64,000 nt of DNA from Anopheles merus (GCF_017562075.2 NC_054085.1:9518259-9582258); one strand, 5' to 3'; positions 1 through 14,600 are shown, counted from the first letter of the stretch. Numbers and translations are program-made. Notes: generated from the sequence alone by a model not told the origin.

Positions 1-248
1 ACCGCGTACTGCTTCATCAACGTTATCGATTGACATGCACTTGTGGTGCATCGCGCTGCACCGTGCTTTCCACATCAAAGTCGTTCGAGTCCCGTTGCGC
101 TCTAGACAACAAACAAATCGCACAAATAGCTCCAACAGCAACTCACCTTTGCTGCACCGTTGCGTAAGTTACCCGTCGAAGCGAATCACTCGCTCGGTCC
201 AAACGTCGGATGCGTGATTTATACAAGGATTACATCTCATCGATAGCA

Positions 249-265
249 AACACACACACACACAC
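249..265. repeat. (CA)n microsatellite
   Basis: Pure CA dinucleotide run of about 17 bp. Confidence 0.8.
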
Positions 266-3200
266 GCATACACGGGGAGCATCGAATTGGGAATAGTTGT
301 ATTTCCAACTTCTATAGTGCACGCAGATGAATAGTTTTCCCTCGCCCAACCATACTACAATCAGGCTAAAAGCTCGCTGTCTCGTTCTCGGCAACTCGGG
401 CAGCCAACTCAGCTAAGGTCATTTGTTTTGTGAACTTGAGCAAAGGAGCGTACTTTGGCCTCTCAGGGCTCAGCGCTCCTGCTGTTGAGGATGAGGTGCG
501 GGGGGAAAACAATGGATCGTTAATCTTCATGCAGTGCAACATGGCTGGTGTAGAATAAATTTCAACTCTGCCCCACCAAATCTTTGTCGGGGAGCAAGCG
601 GAGCTTTATAGGTTCATTCCTTCGCAACCGGTATCGGTATGCTGTTTGTTGGCGCTGTGGTAGATGTATTAATCGGGCTCTTCCGCCCTTTTTCTGCCAA
701 CCATTGCCATACAATTTTATCTAAGTTTTGTTAAAGTTTATCTCCTGGGTGATGAATGCCAATGGTAGTAAAATGAACGGTGAACGGTTGGGATCATGCT
801 GATGGGAGAATGAAACACTTCTATTTCTCAATTAAGAAGCTAGACAAAATGCTCGAGGGTTCTAGATCACATTTTGGCTTCTACAACTTAGCTCGGTGTT
901 CCTTACTTAGGAAGGGCTGATTTCGATTTTTACCACACAAACGGGGTATGTCTCTTGGAGAGCTTAAATTATCTTTCAAGCTTCTCAAAACAAATCCAAA
1001 AACTATGAGCTTCCTTGTTCGCATTACATCTTTATCACTCATTTACATTAAGCTTGTCATAGTAGTACCTCTATTCTTTATAATCCTTCTGTGTTCTTCG
1101 CTACGAAATCCTTTTTAACATTCCTCATTCCCGAATGCTCCGAATAGCTAGCTCTTTTACAGTTCTACCGGGTTCACCCATTGGCCCGGTTTGCAGGCTG
1201 CATTAAATAAATTACCACCTAAGCTAGCTGATTGTTATGTTCCGCTTTCCGGGCTATTACACCTTAAGCTAATACATGCCCGGGAGTAGAGTGTCCACTA
1301 ACCTGCAGTACCACCGTTCCCATACACCATACACCCGGGCGTGTTGGTTTTTGCACTTCAACCACGATGGGCGAGTGCTCACTTGACCCCCCCGACCAGG
1401 CGTAGCTCAAGCAGCACTTTTTGGAAGCACCTTTTGTCGACCTGCCCCAAGGGGTGGCGGTAAGTGCAGTAAGCCCTTGCGCGAACATGAAACGCGGTGC
1501 GACATGAAGAGCGGCGGCGGCAAAGGATTTAATGTGCTGCGCTTTCATGTTTCCGGCCAACACCGGCTTTTGGAGTTGCTTTTGTATTCGAAGCGGTGCT
1601 TGGGAGGATTTTTCTTACACGATGCGTTTCGCTTTTTTGCGATACATGGAAGTAATGTGTCGAAAGAAGTGGTTTTACTTTTCGTTTTTGGTAGTAATAT
1701 GCTTTACGAGCTTCACCGGCAACATGTCGTCTGGTTGGGAGTTTTATGGTTCTTTAAGAGCTTTTAACAACAGTACAAGTTTGTTCTGATGTGATGCGTT
1801 TTTTTTCTTCTTTTGCGGCTGTTGTGCCCACTCATCACGTTGATTGTCGTGAGCGATTGGTGCCGTCTAGCCGTCCGAAGCACGTGTATCGCCCAACGGC
1901 CACGCTGCATTGGACCAGACAAGCGTGTTTGCGTGAACACTAATGTTTATTCGCTCGAATCAATGTGCAACCAATGTCGTAAACCATGGCCAACGTATCG
2001 TATCAAATTAGCAGTCCAAATCAAAACGTTAGTCAAACGACGTGCATTTTACAACTTTACAAAGAGAGCTGCGGTTGTAAGAGTTTAATATGTAAATAAA
2101 AAGATATTAAAAGTTATTGCTCTCGTCTTTTCTCTCTTCAAAACACCCTAAATGCACTGTGTCGGTCGGTGTACTAACGTATGCTGGTGGAGGAAAACTT
2201 GGACGAAATGGTTAAAAGTTTGCTGAATGGTGGTGAGTAGTGCAAGCATACATGTATGCGTAGAATATTATATTCCCGACCTGGCTACACCACATCCGGC
2301 AGCTTCGGCTGGCACAGTAAACAAGGGAACTAGTTTGACTTGCAAAGTAAACCCATAAATGCGATATTTGCCCGCACTGACGCAGCTCCACTATAAAGCA
2401 TGTGTTCCGTGGAAAACAGCTTTGAGCGAGTTTGATAGTTAGGGTAAGTTTTGTAAGCAATTTACTTACGGTAGGAAATTAAAAAAAGACTTTAAATAGT
2501 GAAAAAACTTTTAGTGAACACACATTGGGATCTTTAAATATTGAAGGGCGTTTATCTCTCGCATTCATCAAACATTACAAATATATTTACATTTTTTTTG
2601 AAAGTCGAATAAAAATCAGTAAACACCATTCATCTTAAACCGAAGTTGAAACAACTCGAACTCGTTTGTCAGCAAAAATTGCATTCGAAGATAGAGATCT
2701 CCTCCTTATCTCGGTCATTCCGTGTGAGGTTCAAGTACAACTGCAGCAAACCCCCGACGACAAGAAAGGCACGTTTAGCTCATCTTCAATTGCATCACTG
2801 CAACGGCTGCAGCAATCTCCAGCCTTGCAGTCCTCAACCAGAACCAAGTGTTTTTTGTTTTGCTTTCAAAACAGCGAGACAGCTAGATGGAATCCAAAAA
2901 TAAAACAAAATGCACAACAGCATTGATCATCGATCCGTTTGCAGCCGACACGTCACACAAACCGCGGTAATGAGTGTAAATTGTGTGGGCATCATCGGGG
3001 CCCACTTTAACCTTCCTCCGCAAGCATCACGAGCCGAGCCGTAATTGAAACATAATATAATCAAACAACCAGTTTGCGAATGCCAAACTCGATCTTGGAT
3101 GTACATACGTGTGTTGGCATTGTGCCAGCTTAATGGAATTATACGAATATAGTTCTTCTGCCGGCACCAAAGGATGCCGTTCCAATAAGACGATTGATTT

Positions 3201-4216
3201 TGGCAGGTATTTGCGAAATGCGATGGCCAAATAAACACACACACACATATTTACACATACCAATCCGTTCGTGTTTGACGTGTGTCTGGCTGGAAGGATG
3301 AAGCGAAGGTTGTGATTGCTTGCGAAGCAAACAGACGGGCAATTCGTTACCGTACCCGAACGGTCTTTGGGCACATCATTCATCAATGTTTCTACCAAGA
3401 AAATTGTCACAAACGTCATACTCACAGGCAGCAAAAACCTTCAGCAATTTCGCTCGTGCCACTCTTGTGCTAACAATAGCATTGCCATGAAATGTCACGC
3501 TAAGCGGCCCTGTTTTTGTGCCCGGAATTATCTTAATGTGCGCCCGAATTCATTCACCGCCAACAGCCGACACGAAAGCCGACACTTTTAACACCTTCCA
3601 TATGTGGCGAGGAGAAAAGTGAGTTTAGAAGAAGGATCGTGCACATAAATCATGCTCCAGCTCCAAAGGCAGGGCAGCATATCAGTGTACACCGGGACCG
3701 AAACGGTAGAAAGCATTCGCTAAAACTTCAACACCACCCCCAACACGTGGTTTGTTCAGCGAAAAAAGGGGGCAGCCCACTCGACCCAGCTCAGAGGGAA
3801 ACATTGTAATTCCCATGAGGTGTCGCCCGCCGACGGAGTGCCACGGAGATATGCTTGCAATGTGGCGTTAACCACGGCGGATCATGAATAAACATCATTC
3901 TTAATTCACACGAAGGTGGCGAAAAGTCAACCCCTCCTTCGAGGTGCGCACGGGTGTGGGGGTTCCAATTCAGGGGCCCGGGCAAGTGAAAGATACATGC
4001 ATATTTAAGGAAGCCATCGGGAAGCAGAGAGTGCAACATGTTTCACGGTATTTGCCAAGATGATTGTCACCGTCAACGGGTGAAGAAAGGTATGCCGCCT
4101 CGACCCTACCAAAGTAGGGACCCCGAACGCCCGAACGGACAGGCGGCAAAAACAGCTAACGCAACACAATAAACATGACCAACCTGGTCCTTTCGTTGGC
4201 TCTACCCCGGTTAGAA

Positions 4217-4250
4217 GTAGCAGCAGCAGCAGCGGCAGCCTCAGCAGCAT
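4217..4250. repeat. (AGC)n trinucleotide tract
   Basis: AGCAGCAGC with single-base interruptions. It gives Ala or Gln runs in spurious frames on both strands; a second, shorter tract is at 4364-4380. Confidence 0.7.
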
Positions 4251-6298
4251 CCACAGGGCTGGTTGTGTGTATGTCATCGCTTTCAATTCGACACCGTTTG
4301 AATGGTAAACAGAGCAAACGGGGCGCGAAAAGAGCCGGCAAGACAGTGAGACAGCATCCCTTGGCAGCAGCAGCAGCGGCGGTGTTGATTTGGCAAACAG
4401 CTTTTACCCGTGTTCCGAGCAGCCAGAGGACAGCCAAAGGCGGGCGCGTAAGATGACACCTTTCGTGCTGCGATGGTGAAAAGTTGCAAAACGCGGCCAT
4501 CAAGCGATCAGAGTGCGCAGTGTCACTGGGAGGCAATGGGAAGGGACGGCAACATAAACAATAGGGAACAAATTGTTTAAACGCACTACGCAATGTGTGT
4601 TGAGTGTTTGCACCGCAACCTGCATAAAAGGTGCGGCAGGTAAGTGCATAGGAAAGTGGCCATTTGGAGAAGGAGAAATTAATTGTAAGCAAATAACTGG
4701 CGTTTTGTGTCTTTTTTCTTCGAATGTTAAATGAATATTGATAGCTTTTCATTACTTTTAATGTGCTTCTGTATATTTTGTGTTTTTGTTGTTGATTCGA
4801 TGAATGCACTTTCATGTTACTTTCTTTTATCAGTTTCTTGAGTGCTGTTTATTAGTTTCAAAATTTCCTTTTTCTGTTTGATTTTGTTGTATTTTTTGTA
4901 GCTTTTGGGTATGGTTTGTTTCGTTCTTTTGTTATTTCTTCTATTTTATTTTAATTATTCTCATGCAATTTCAGCGTTCATCAGTTGCATATTTTTGACA
5001 AAATAAATAACTGATTTATACAATTGTGTTATCTTTCTTATTTCTTCAAATATCTCACGACTTTCAAAGAATGCAGTCATGCAGTCATGGAAAGCTTCGT
5101 TCTAAATTAAGTTTCCATCTAGAATTGATTATTTCCAACAAAGGAATGTGGGACCAGCGAAACTGCACGCTGCACGTCTGCACTGCTCTATGTGCAAATG
5201 TTGGGTGATTTGGGCGACAGAATCAGCCGCAGAGTCGGCACCGTTTCCTCAGCTACCGGACGTCTTCAACACCTCGCCGGAATGTTCGTTCGTTACAATA
5301 TTTACGCTTTCAATCAAACGTACCACATCGTGCCCGGAATCGTATTACCCGTAGTGCGTTCGATTCGGGTTGCGAAATTCGGCTGCCAAGCTCGGGCGGG
5401 TGATGACGCCCCGATGACAATATGTAAAATTCTCCAGCTGCAAGCTCTCTTGGGCTGGCATACTTGCATGTTGCCACTGCTGCGCATAGCAAATGTTACC
5501 CGAGCCGTTTGAAATTGCATTTGACTGATAGCGCGTGGGGCGGGAAGGGAGCAAGTCTTTGCAAGTACGATAACGCTTCAATATCCTTTCATTTCATACG
5601 GGTGGGTGAGATTGATGCAAACGATGAGGGGGTGAGGTACTTTTGCGAGGCGGGACGAGCATTTGATTGTGCTGGAGATGGTGAACGCGCCCAGATCTGC
5701 ATGTAATTTACGATGGAAGGAAACGTTTCGATATGAAGTGAGCGGTGGGAATGTGTTCCCTTACACTTAGGATGTTTGTTTAAGGCTGTCTGGTTCAAGA
5801 GAATGTGGAGATTATCGTACGACAGCAGAAGCCTTGATTGTAAGCTCCAATTGATAATCGGTGTTGAACTACCTTCAACCTTTGTTTGGAGATTTGTAGG
5901 AATAAAAATGTAATAAAAATCAATCAATGTTGTAAAAATGTAGGTCATTGGTTTGACCGGTTACAATGCCGTCATAATAAATAAAAAAGAATAGGAAAAC
6001 AGGTCCGTTATTTAATTCAGAGAGAAGTTTCGATAAACTTGATGACTAGTGTGTAACCTTTTTGGTACACCTGTTATTTTTACTTTTTTATTAGCAAATT
6101 TTACTACTATTGGTTTGAGGGTCGAATATCGACACAGAGTTTTGAATTAAATATTTCTATTGTAATACAGATATCTTTTGCACAAATTCGATCAATGATG
6201 GTTTTTGAACATTAGTGAAATTGAAAAAGAACCGAACATATTTTAAAATATTAAAATATTTTCAAAAAACACTTGGAGCTGTCATAATTAGAGGAATC

Positions 6299-6360
6299 GC
6301 GAATTTGCGAGTATCGTGTATTGCGTACTGCGAATTTACGTACATCGTGTATCGCGTATA
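6299..6360. repeat. Tandem duplication of a 31-bp unit
   Basis: 6299-6329 and 6330-6360 are two copies of a 31-bp unit beginning GCGAATTT and containing ATCGTGTAT and GCGTA, with about six differences. The next bases (GCGTACGTAC) start a third partial copy. Confidence 0.6.
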
Positions 6361-7365
6361 GCGTACGTACAGCGGATAATTGCTGTAATATAAATTTAAA
6401 TATATAGCAATACGGCCTTTTCGGACCGTTCCTCCTGAATAAAAAATTAAATATTAAGCATCAAACTAGCAAAACATGGTTGAAAAAGTGTGTCTGTCAA
6501 AAAAACATAGTTGTTTAAAAAAATTGTAATACATTTCAATGCAAGTTATTGTTTAATTAGTATTAAACCAACTCTTAGTCAGAAAATGTCCTTTTTCTTG
6601 AAGAAGTACATTGGAAATAAGAGTCCACTGCAATTAATTGCAAAATTTGAAGGCCTTTCTCCTATTTTGACATGATCATAACCCACACAAGCCTCTTTTG
6701 TACGAAAGCTCAACACAGTGTCCATCCACACACGTGTGCTCCCGCCTCAAGAGCCAACTATAAAACCGCGAGGCCACCCAAGCGAAACGCCACTCCACTC
6801 ACCATCGGTCCCATATGCGGTTGACACCGGAGACAGCTGATCGATGGCTTCGGCCCAAGTCGAAGACGCGTCCAAGCAAGCATTTCGCATCCGGACGTGC
6901 GAACTGTACTGGTGTGTCCTGCTTTTTATGAGCCATTTGATTAATGTCCCCTTGTCCCCAACACTGACCACCCATTCAGCAAATTGCTTCGGTCGCAGTT
7001 GACCGGTGGACACCTTCGAGTGGTGCAGCAAACAAGACCAAAACCACTTCCTTGTGCGATCCATACCGAACGATCGGTATGGCAAGTCAGGGCAGGCCCA
7101 TGGTAGCCCTAGCTAATTTATGACGGTGTCCTCCTACACGTGTTTAGTGCGATGTTCTCATTTTTTGCACCCTGTCTGAAGCCTAAACCCGGGGTAGAAG
7201 CCATGAGTTCCATTTCCCATGAGTTCGCAATGGCTTACCGCATTTGTTTTTTTTTTTTTTTTCCTCTTGTTGTGCCTTAACGGCTTGACGGCTAATGGAC
7301 GGAGCAGAGAAAAATGGACATCCAACCCTCGAAGCTACCGTTGTGTAGCAAAACCATCATCATCG

Positions 7366-7383
7366 TCACACACACACACACAC
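7366..7383. repeat. (CA)n microsatellite
   Basis: CA dinucleotide run of about 18 bp. Confidence 0.8.
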
Positions 7384-10300
7384 CCTTCAACAGATCACAT
7401 CAAATCGATCCATTCCCTGTCATAAGCCGTTTGAATGGGAGGAGAGGGTTTCCGATGTGCAGCACGCCATCACTGCACCACTCTAGGCAGCGTTGCGGTT
7501 TTCGGTTGCCGTGCTCGTGTGCCGTGCAATCGACGGCCGTGGAAAATCCCCCAAACCCCGGAAGCCATGCCGTAGAATTGCGATCTGGCGCATCGCAACA
7601 TCATCCACGGACATTCGATACGCCGGACATTCCTGCCAAACAAGCGTGCAGCATAGTAAAAGGCAAACGAAAAAAGAAACGAGATAGTCGAATTGCAAAC
7701 CCAACCCGAAGCAAGTACCTTTGAAGGAGGTCGAAAAAAAGGATTCGATGGCCTGTGGATGGTTGCTGTTTGGTTGAGGAATTGCAGAGCTCCCTTTTTT
7801 GCTGGTTGGTTGTTGATCTCTCTTTAGTCGCTTTTTAGATCAATTCGTTTCAGCAGGAAATCATGGCACACACAGGAGTCGGCAAAAGACTGGTATCGCC
7901 AAAAGAAGCACACCCGGAACATAGGCAGTTTTTTTATGTCTGGACAAGGGAGCGTTCAGCTTTCGCCTCATCGGTCACCCGTTTTGTGCGGTGCGGTTGA
8001 GTAAATTGTTCAACCTTAAGCCGGTCGGATCTGTTCACCTTCCGGGCGTGCTGTTTGCGTTGTCGGTGTGATGTTGCTGCATGTTCGGTCCAGTTAATCC
8101 GTCCCAAAATGCGCTTTTTGGAAGCATTACACGGAAAATCCATCGTGCAGCTCGGTCAAGCATTGACGGTGCGGCTAGACGTAGGGCGAAAAACAAACCT
8201 TTTCTTTCTTATGAGGACTTTTTTTCAAGTGAAGGTTAAGCTTTTGCCTTTGTTCTTTCGAACAAAGAATTCTTGTCTTTTGTGGTTCTGCAGGATCCTT
8301 CAACAAATAAATCTAAAACTTCCTTGCGAATAAATAAGAATAGCCTTGGAGAATATTTATGGCTCGCTCTCCATCGATTCTCGATGTCATTTTAGCAATT
8401 TATAACACAACAACCACTGAAAAGCCGGCAGCGAAATCATACCGAAATTAAATCACCCCACAAATACCGCACAAATCTGTTCCAATCACGGGTGACATCC
8501 CGTCATTCGTCGTCCCGGTTTTGCTAATCCGGCCGACAAAACAGTAACTCAATTACCGTCATAAAATTCACGATCCTGTTATCGAGCGAACGAAAGCGAG
8601 CGTGCCCGTGTGGTCGTTGGGGGATTTATTGTAGTCGAAAAACGTTAACACCGCCCGAGCTCAAAACATGGTTCGAAACCCTAATCGTTCCGTCACGGAG
8701 CTGCCAAGGATGCACACGGCGACAGAGATGTGTAAGTACAGAGCTTTCCGGGGAGGGTGGGCGATAAGCATCTTAAGGTGTTGTCGTCAGTCGTTAAAAG
8801 GTGTCTGAGTAATTGAATAATAATGAGCTGCTAGAAGTGGTGATAACTCACGCTGACGTTTTTGGGTGAGGGTTTACACACAGTGGCTTCTAAAGTTGAA
8901 AGTTGTGGACCGATGGAGATGATAAACTCTTGCTTTGTTGGCAGCTTCTTGCTGAAGATCCAGACAGCTTTGAGGTGATAGAATAAGCAATGTATTTTAG
9001 TCAACGCATTATCTGCCTTAGCTTTCAAACAATGTCTTATTGAAGCTTAATTCAAGAGCGCTTATTAAAACCTGCAGAAAGTTCTATACACTCTAAATCA
9101 CCATTTCACCGAAAAACACAAACAAATCCACTCACACTTCTAGCCCCACCAGAAAACACCGCTTGAAAATTATATTAATTTACATCCTCACGCGACAACT
9201 CCCTGGACAATTATCTCAACAGGTCCCGCGTGCTAATGCCCCCCTCTCAAGAGATTTCATTAATACATACCGAGTGGAACCGCAGCACCAGGCAACGCGT
9301 GAATGATTTCATTTTACATCAGTATCCAACCTAACGGACGGCAGGAAAGCTGGTGGGAACAACAACTTCCCGGGCACGTGTCGGAGACGCAATAAGCACT
9401 GAAAGTCACTGATAACGTTGGTGAGAAACGGAGAATAACATCGATGTTAGCCTAATAATGAATTGCTCGTCGTTATCGAAAATCCCAAAACCCTCGGTGA
9501 ATCACTCGAGTTAGCTGGCCCTGCACGGTAACGAACTCCGTCTACTCGACTTTGCGAGGAATGAAATATGCACATTATTTATAGCAGCAGTAGCATCCGG
9601 ACGGAACGCACCGGGCACCCCGCCCCGAACACACACCGACAATCATTGGCTTTGGCTGGTGGTACAAATTTCTTAAGAATTTAATTTTCTGCTGTGCGTT
9701 TTCCGGATGATACGTTCTTAGCCGTTGTTGCCGTTGCCGAGCAGCAGCGGACTCCTTGCGGTGCGATGAGTCGTTCCTTCGCTTAGCCAATGGAGCATGG
9801 TGACTGATTGCTAAATAGCGGGTGAATAAACTGTACGAGACACTCCGGCACGGCCAAGTATCTCGCTTACCCGGGTACGGGACGGGGCGAAAGGACGGTT
9901 TACATTCATTAATATGACATAAAAATGAACAACATTCACACAGCGCACGGTAGACTCGGGGTTTCGAAATAAACTTCAACGCGCACTGGGGGCGAAATTG
10001 TCTCGAAATGTATAGCCCTTGGTAAAAGTAACACCAACCACGGATGTGTAGACGGAAATGGTTTGACATGAACGATGAAGTGGTAAACCCTTCGCACTCG
10101 CTACGTTTATTGTCCTGCCCCGGGAGGATCTTGGCAGGGTGATACTCCACACAGCAAACCTTTGCCCGGTGTGCTACAAAGTTATCTAATTCTCCGGAGC
10201 GCTTTATTGCATTCTTCTCCGGTGTGCGGCGGAGTTGGAGTTGTGCACTGGCAAACTGGCACAGGAACAGTCAGTCGTTTCGCCTTTTCTCCATGCCGCA

Positions 10301-10947
10301 AAGCGTAAGATTTATGTTATGGTGCGATTTGCAAATGATGCTTTTTTGCAGTTCATTGCTGTGCAGCACAACCGCCATTCTCCCACCGGTAAGTGATTGT
10401 AAACTGCCGAGGCAAATGCTCGCTATTCGGTAAGGGGAGGTTCGTAAAAAGTGCCGGAGTGTTGGAGTCAAAGTTGTGCATAACGATTGCGGGATTAAAC
10501 TGGAATTGGTGAGCTTTTTCGGAGCGCTCATAGCTCTGATATGACGTTGAGACATTTTTGAAGGCATGTTAGTTTGTGGCCCTGCTTGAAAATGTGGTCT
10601 GCCTATTGTGTGCCAATTTGAAATGTAAAATTTACTGCATAGGAACAACTCAAGCACTCATTACATTCGTATAGCACTGGGAATACATCAAGAAAGGCTT
10701 TGTGGGATCTCAGCACGATCAAAGTCTAAATTATTCAATTACAGCAATCGTAGCAATCTGCACAATACGCCCAAAAGTATGCAATACGAAAGACAAAACG
10801 AGCATCCGTTTCAACCTCCATCCACCTAAATATCCATTCTATGACCTCTTTCAGCAGTTCATCTTGTTCTTTCTCTGGCTATTGTGTTTTATTAAAATTA
10901 AACCATTGCCCTCTTCTTTCCACGTTGCATATCAAATTCCATATCTG

Positions 10948-11650
10948 TTCTTGCATAAATTCCAATTCCAAAATGACCCTGAAAATGATCTCGAGTCTAT
11001 ATTCGTCCTGGAACTGAATCGGAATCTACAACGGTCCTAAAATTGACTTCAAACTCATATCGTACCAGATACTGATTCCAAACCCATAATGGTCCTAGAA
11101 CTGACTGCGAACCCATATCGTTCCTCCAACAGAAATTAACTTCATAACAGTCTTTCAACTAAAAGTGAACCAATATCTATTCTGGAACTGATTCCTATCC
11201 CATACAGATCCTGAAAATGACATCAAATTTATATCGATCCTGGAACTGATTCAAAATGCATAGCGATCCTGGAACTTTGAACCCATAGCGATTCAGGAAC
11301 TGATTCAGATCCCATAACAGTGTTAGAACTGACCCTGAGCTCAATCTTTCCAATATCTGATTCTGAACCCATACCTGTTTTCGAGCTGACTCCGATCCCA
11401 AACCACTCTTGGAACCATAAATAAACCCATAGCGATCCTGGAAGAGATTCTAACCTCACATCCTACCTGGAACTAATTCAAATCCCATAGTATTCCTGCA
11501 ACTGATTTAAAACCATAGTGGAACTGAAACCGACTTCTTGCTACGAATCTATCGATTCTGGATCTAATTGCGAATCCATACAGACCCTGGAGCTGACATT
11601 GAATCTATAACGGCCCTGGAAGTAATTTCAAACGCATTTTTCGTTCCGGT
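10948..11650. repeat. Degenerate 29-bp minisatellite, about 24 units
   Basis: Tandem units of 28-31 bp with an approximate consensus ATCCTGGAACTGATTC followed by GAACCCATAGCG run for about 700 bp. Units diverge by 20-40 percent, so the array is old. The unit length is not a multiple of three, and the open frames on the minus strand here (11195-11459) reflect the repeat, not a gene. Limits are judged by eye. Confidence 0.75.
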
Positions 11651-14600
11651 CTAATAATATATGTATACTAAAAGTAATATACTCTAGAGTCTAGGCGTAG
11701 ACGTATGTGTGGAGTAGATGCAAAGATATTATAAGAAATTATCAAGAAATATGTCTGCTGAAGATAAAAGATAGCACAGAAAAGTTCTCAAGGCATATTT
11801 TCTCGAAATCCAACAACGTCACGTGCTCTTTTGAAATGATTGCTTCACACACCATACACAAAATTCAAGCTCCAAACACCACCCTACCTACCTCGGTAAT
11901 AGCATATCCAACGGTTTAAACCCATTCATCGTTTGCACGGTTTGTATTTTGTCACCCTTACACGTTTGTCGCACCATTTTCTTTTTATCCACCAAGACGA
12001 CACAACACTGGCTGTCGGGTGGCTTGCATCTTCCGCCAATGTTTCGCACATTTACCCATCAATCTTACACTCGTTAGCGACGCGCAAGAGATATATCCGC
12101 TGCGACAACTCCCCGGTGTCACGACCCAGCGAGCGCACACACCGCGCAAGCACGTGCAGGCGTGTTCTATTTTCACCGATTTCCCGGTGGAGACGCTAAA
12201 ATGTAACACGATAGTTCATCAAACCGACGCAAATGTTGTGTTTGATTTTTCCGCGAGGTTGGAAATTCCACGTCCCCTGTGGGTCGCTGGGTGTGATACA
12301 TCCACACACAACACCACCACCACACGGCTCGATTCACATGTGGCCAACATGATCGATGTCAACGATGTGATCTTCACGCGTGGTTGTGGTGTTCCACGAT
12401 TTTTCCTCCTTGGTTAAGAAAAATCACTTCTCCACCCCGTCGATAAAAGTCGGTGTTGTTTGGCACTGGGAAGAGGGCAGCGCAAGCAACAGAGGACAGA
12501 GGTGTGTAATTAATTTTGTGCTAAACTGGTTGTCTCGCATGTATCTGCTGCGGATGCTCCGAAGGAAGTTGGGCTATCTTCCAGCGTTTAGCAAAGAAAA
12601 TCGTCCCATTCCATTCCATTCGTTTAGTTTTCCTTCGCTGCTGTTCCATTTTACACAGTCTCCTAGCAGCGGTGGTAGTTCGGGCTGGCCGCACCAAGAA
12701 TCGGTGAGTCAGCAGGTTTTGTCGTAGCTGACGGAATGCGATGGCCACTGGGTATGCCTGTTACCGCACAAACCGTGCAGAACCCATGCAGCTGCAACAC
12801 ATTTGGCTGCACCAAAAACTCACGTGCCCAGACCCCGGACCGTACCGTGGTAGACGTCGAAAAATTCCAGCGATTTGTTCGACGGAATGAATCATGCGAC
12901 AGATTTAAGACGCAACCCAAGCAACGGAGCACGATTTATGGCGCAGGGTGGAGGGAGGACCTTCCTCGGTGGGTGAGTTTGTGTGTCGGAAACATGTGTC
13001 CGAAGGGTGTAGTGGGAAGAATGTGTGTTTGCTTCCATTGCCATCACAGCCACACGCTTTTCAGGAACGATGAAAAATGTGGTTTTCTGTTGCTTCATAG
13101 TTTTGGGGCGATTTTTGTCAAACAAAACTCACCACCCCTCACCACAAACAACCCAGCAACTGATGGCATGAAGTTGATTGACGGTCTCTACTACACGGGA
13201 GGGGCAAGCATTCGTAGCAATCGTGTTATACGAATCGGAGTTATTTTTTACCCCAGTCATACGCATACAAGTGTTGTAACTTGCGCAAGAAATCGGTTCA
13301 CACGCTTCGGAGCCAAAGTGTGCTGCAAGCAATGCAAAATTCGATTTTCACAATGTTCACAAGCGCACAAGAAAAAACAATTTCCTCTTGTCGATTTCTG
13401 CTGCCACCTTTGTGGCAGCGTTAAAGGCATGGAAAACCGCCCGTTTCATAAGCATATGATCGACTTCGATGGAGGTAAAAGTGAAGAAAAAAGGCAACTC
13501 CATGCACTTTCTGCAATCGAAAGCATGGAGCGTGAGCGTATTTTTTCAAACTATTCTACAACCTTCATCGAAAAGTGCACAATGTGCTTTCAAAATGCAG
13601 AAAAGGGGTTCTTTTTTGTGTAAGATTTTGTGGAGCGAAAAAAAACACACTCAAAAGCTTACAACGAAAATGAAAAGCACACTTTTTGCTTTTTTTCCTT
13701 TTCTCAATTTCCTAAAGGCCAAAGAGTGGATACTTGTGTGCATCTATCGGGGTTTGATCTGCAAGTAGATAAAATTGGCTTTTGGTGGGGACTCTTTTTT
13801 TGTTGAGGTACAAAATCCCGTTGGGAGTTATCATGGAAGTCAAGCGAATAAAGAAGACGGTAAGTATTTGCGTTGCCGAAGGAGGAATAAAATATTGAAC
13901 GATTTCACCGTGGACGGAAATTGTACCCACCGGAACAATTCGTTCACGGTTCGTGTCTGGCTGGCGCTTACTTTGTGCTTTTCCTTGTGTCTTCCGTGCC
14001 AACTTTTGAAGGCGATGTTTTATTCAGCGCCGGATCGCAGAATCTTTGGATCTTTAATGAATGAATTGGGATGGAAATTCGTTGAAGCAAGCGCAGGAAA
14101 TTGTCATTTTGAGTAATTTGTGTTGATACAGCTATATTTGCGCATTACGCCTAAATGTAGGCAACACACATTCCAAATATGCACTAAAACGGTATGATGA
14201 AAGAACGTTTAACAAAAAAACAAATCCATTCAGGTTCGTTATAATCTCACCCAATCGCTATGCTATTTTTCCTCTACATTGATGAAGGACAGCTTATCCC
14301 TGCTTTTGTCTTACCCTCAACGCAAAATGGGACGGAATCAAATCCCGACAGGATGCGACTTTCTGACGCTTTATCAAGCTCTGCTCCAAAAACGCCGGTA
14401 TCCCAACCATTACGGTCAATCAAAACTGTCCCGTATCACATGCTGCCAGCAGCCGGTACCCTATCCTAACGACTCACAGACACACGAACACATATAGAAA
14501 GGACCCCCTTATTACGGCAAATAAAGTGTCCGTTTTCTCTTTAAATGAACCACACCGTCACGTAGAAGAAGAGGAGAAAAAAATAACAAGGATATCCTAC

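Larger units (their letters stand above)
1..10947. other. No recognisable gene
   Basis: AT-rich noncoding DNA with scattered ATTA/TAAT words and microsatellites. The 219-codon (4156-4815) and 191-codon (9575-10150) minus-strand frames have no coding bias. Donor-like GTAAGT sequences occur at 8730 and 10390 without convincing exons. It could be intergenic or intronic. Confidence 0.6.

Noticed and set aside
4156..4815. 219-codon minus-strand frame with Ala run
   Set aside because: The Ala run comes from an AGC repeat; the rest has no coding bias, domain or splice partners.
8660..8690. tRNA B-box-like GGTTCGAAACC
   Set aside because: No A-box or cloverleaf arms at the right spacing, no terminator T-run.
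9575..10150. 191-codon minus-strand frame
   Set aside because: Random-looking composition with overlapping frames; no recognisable motif.
10354..10390. Short exon bounded by TTTTTTGCAG and GTAAGTG
   Set aside because: Good splice-like edges, but all three frames give unremarkable peptides and no partner exon was found.
11195..11459. Overlapping minus-strand frames as a repeat protein
   Set aside because: They are a by-product of the 29-bp minisatellite, whose period is not a multiple of three.
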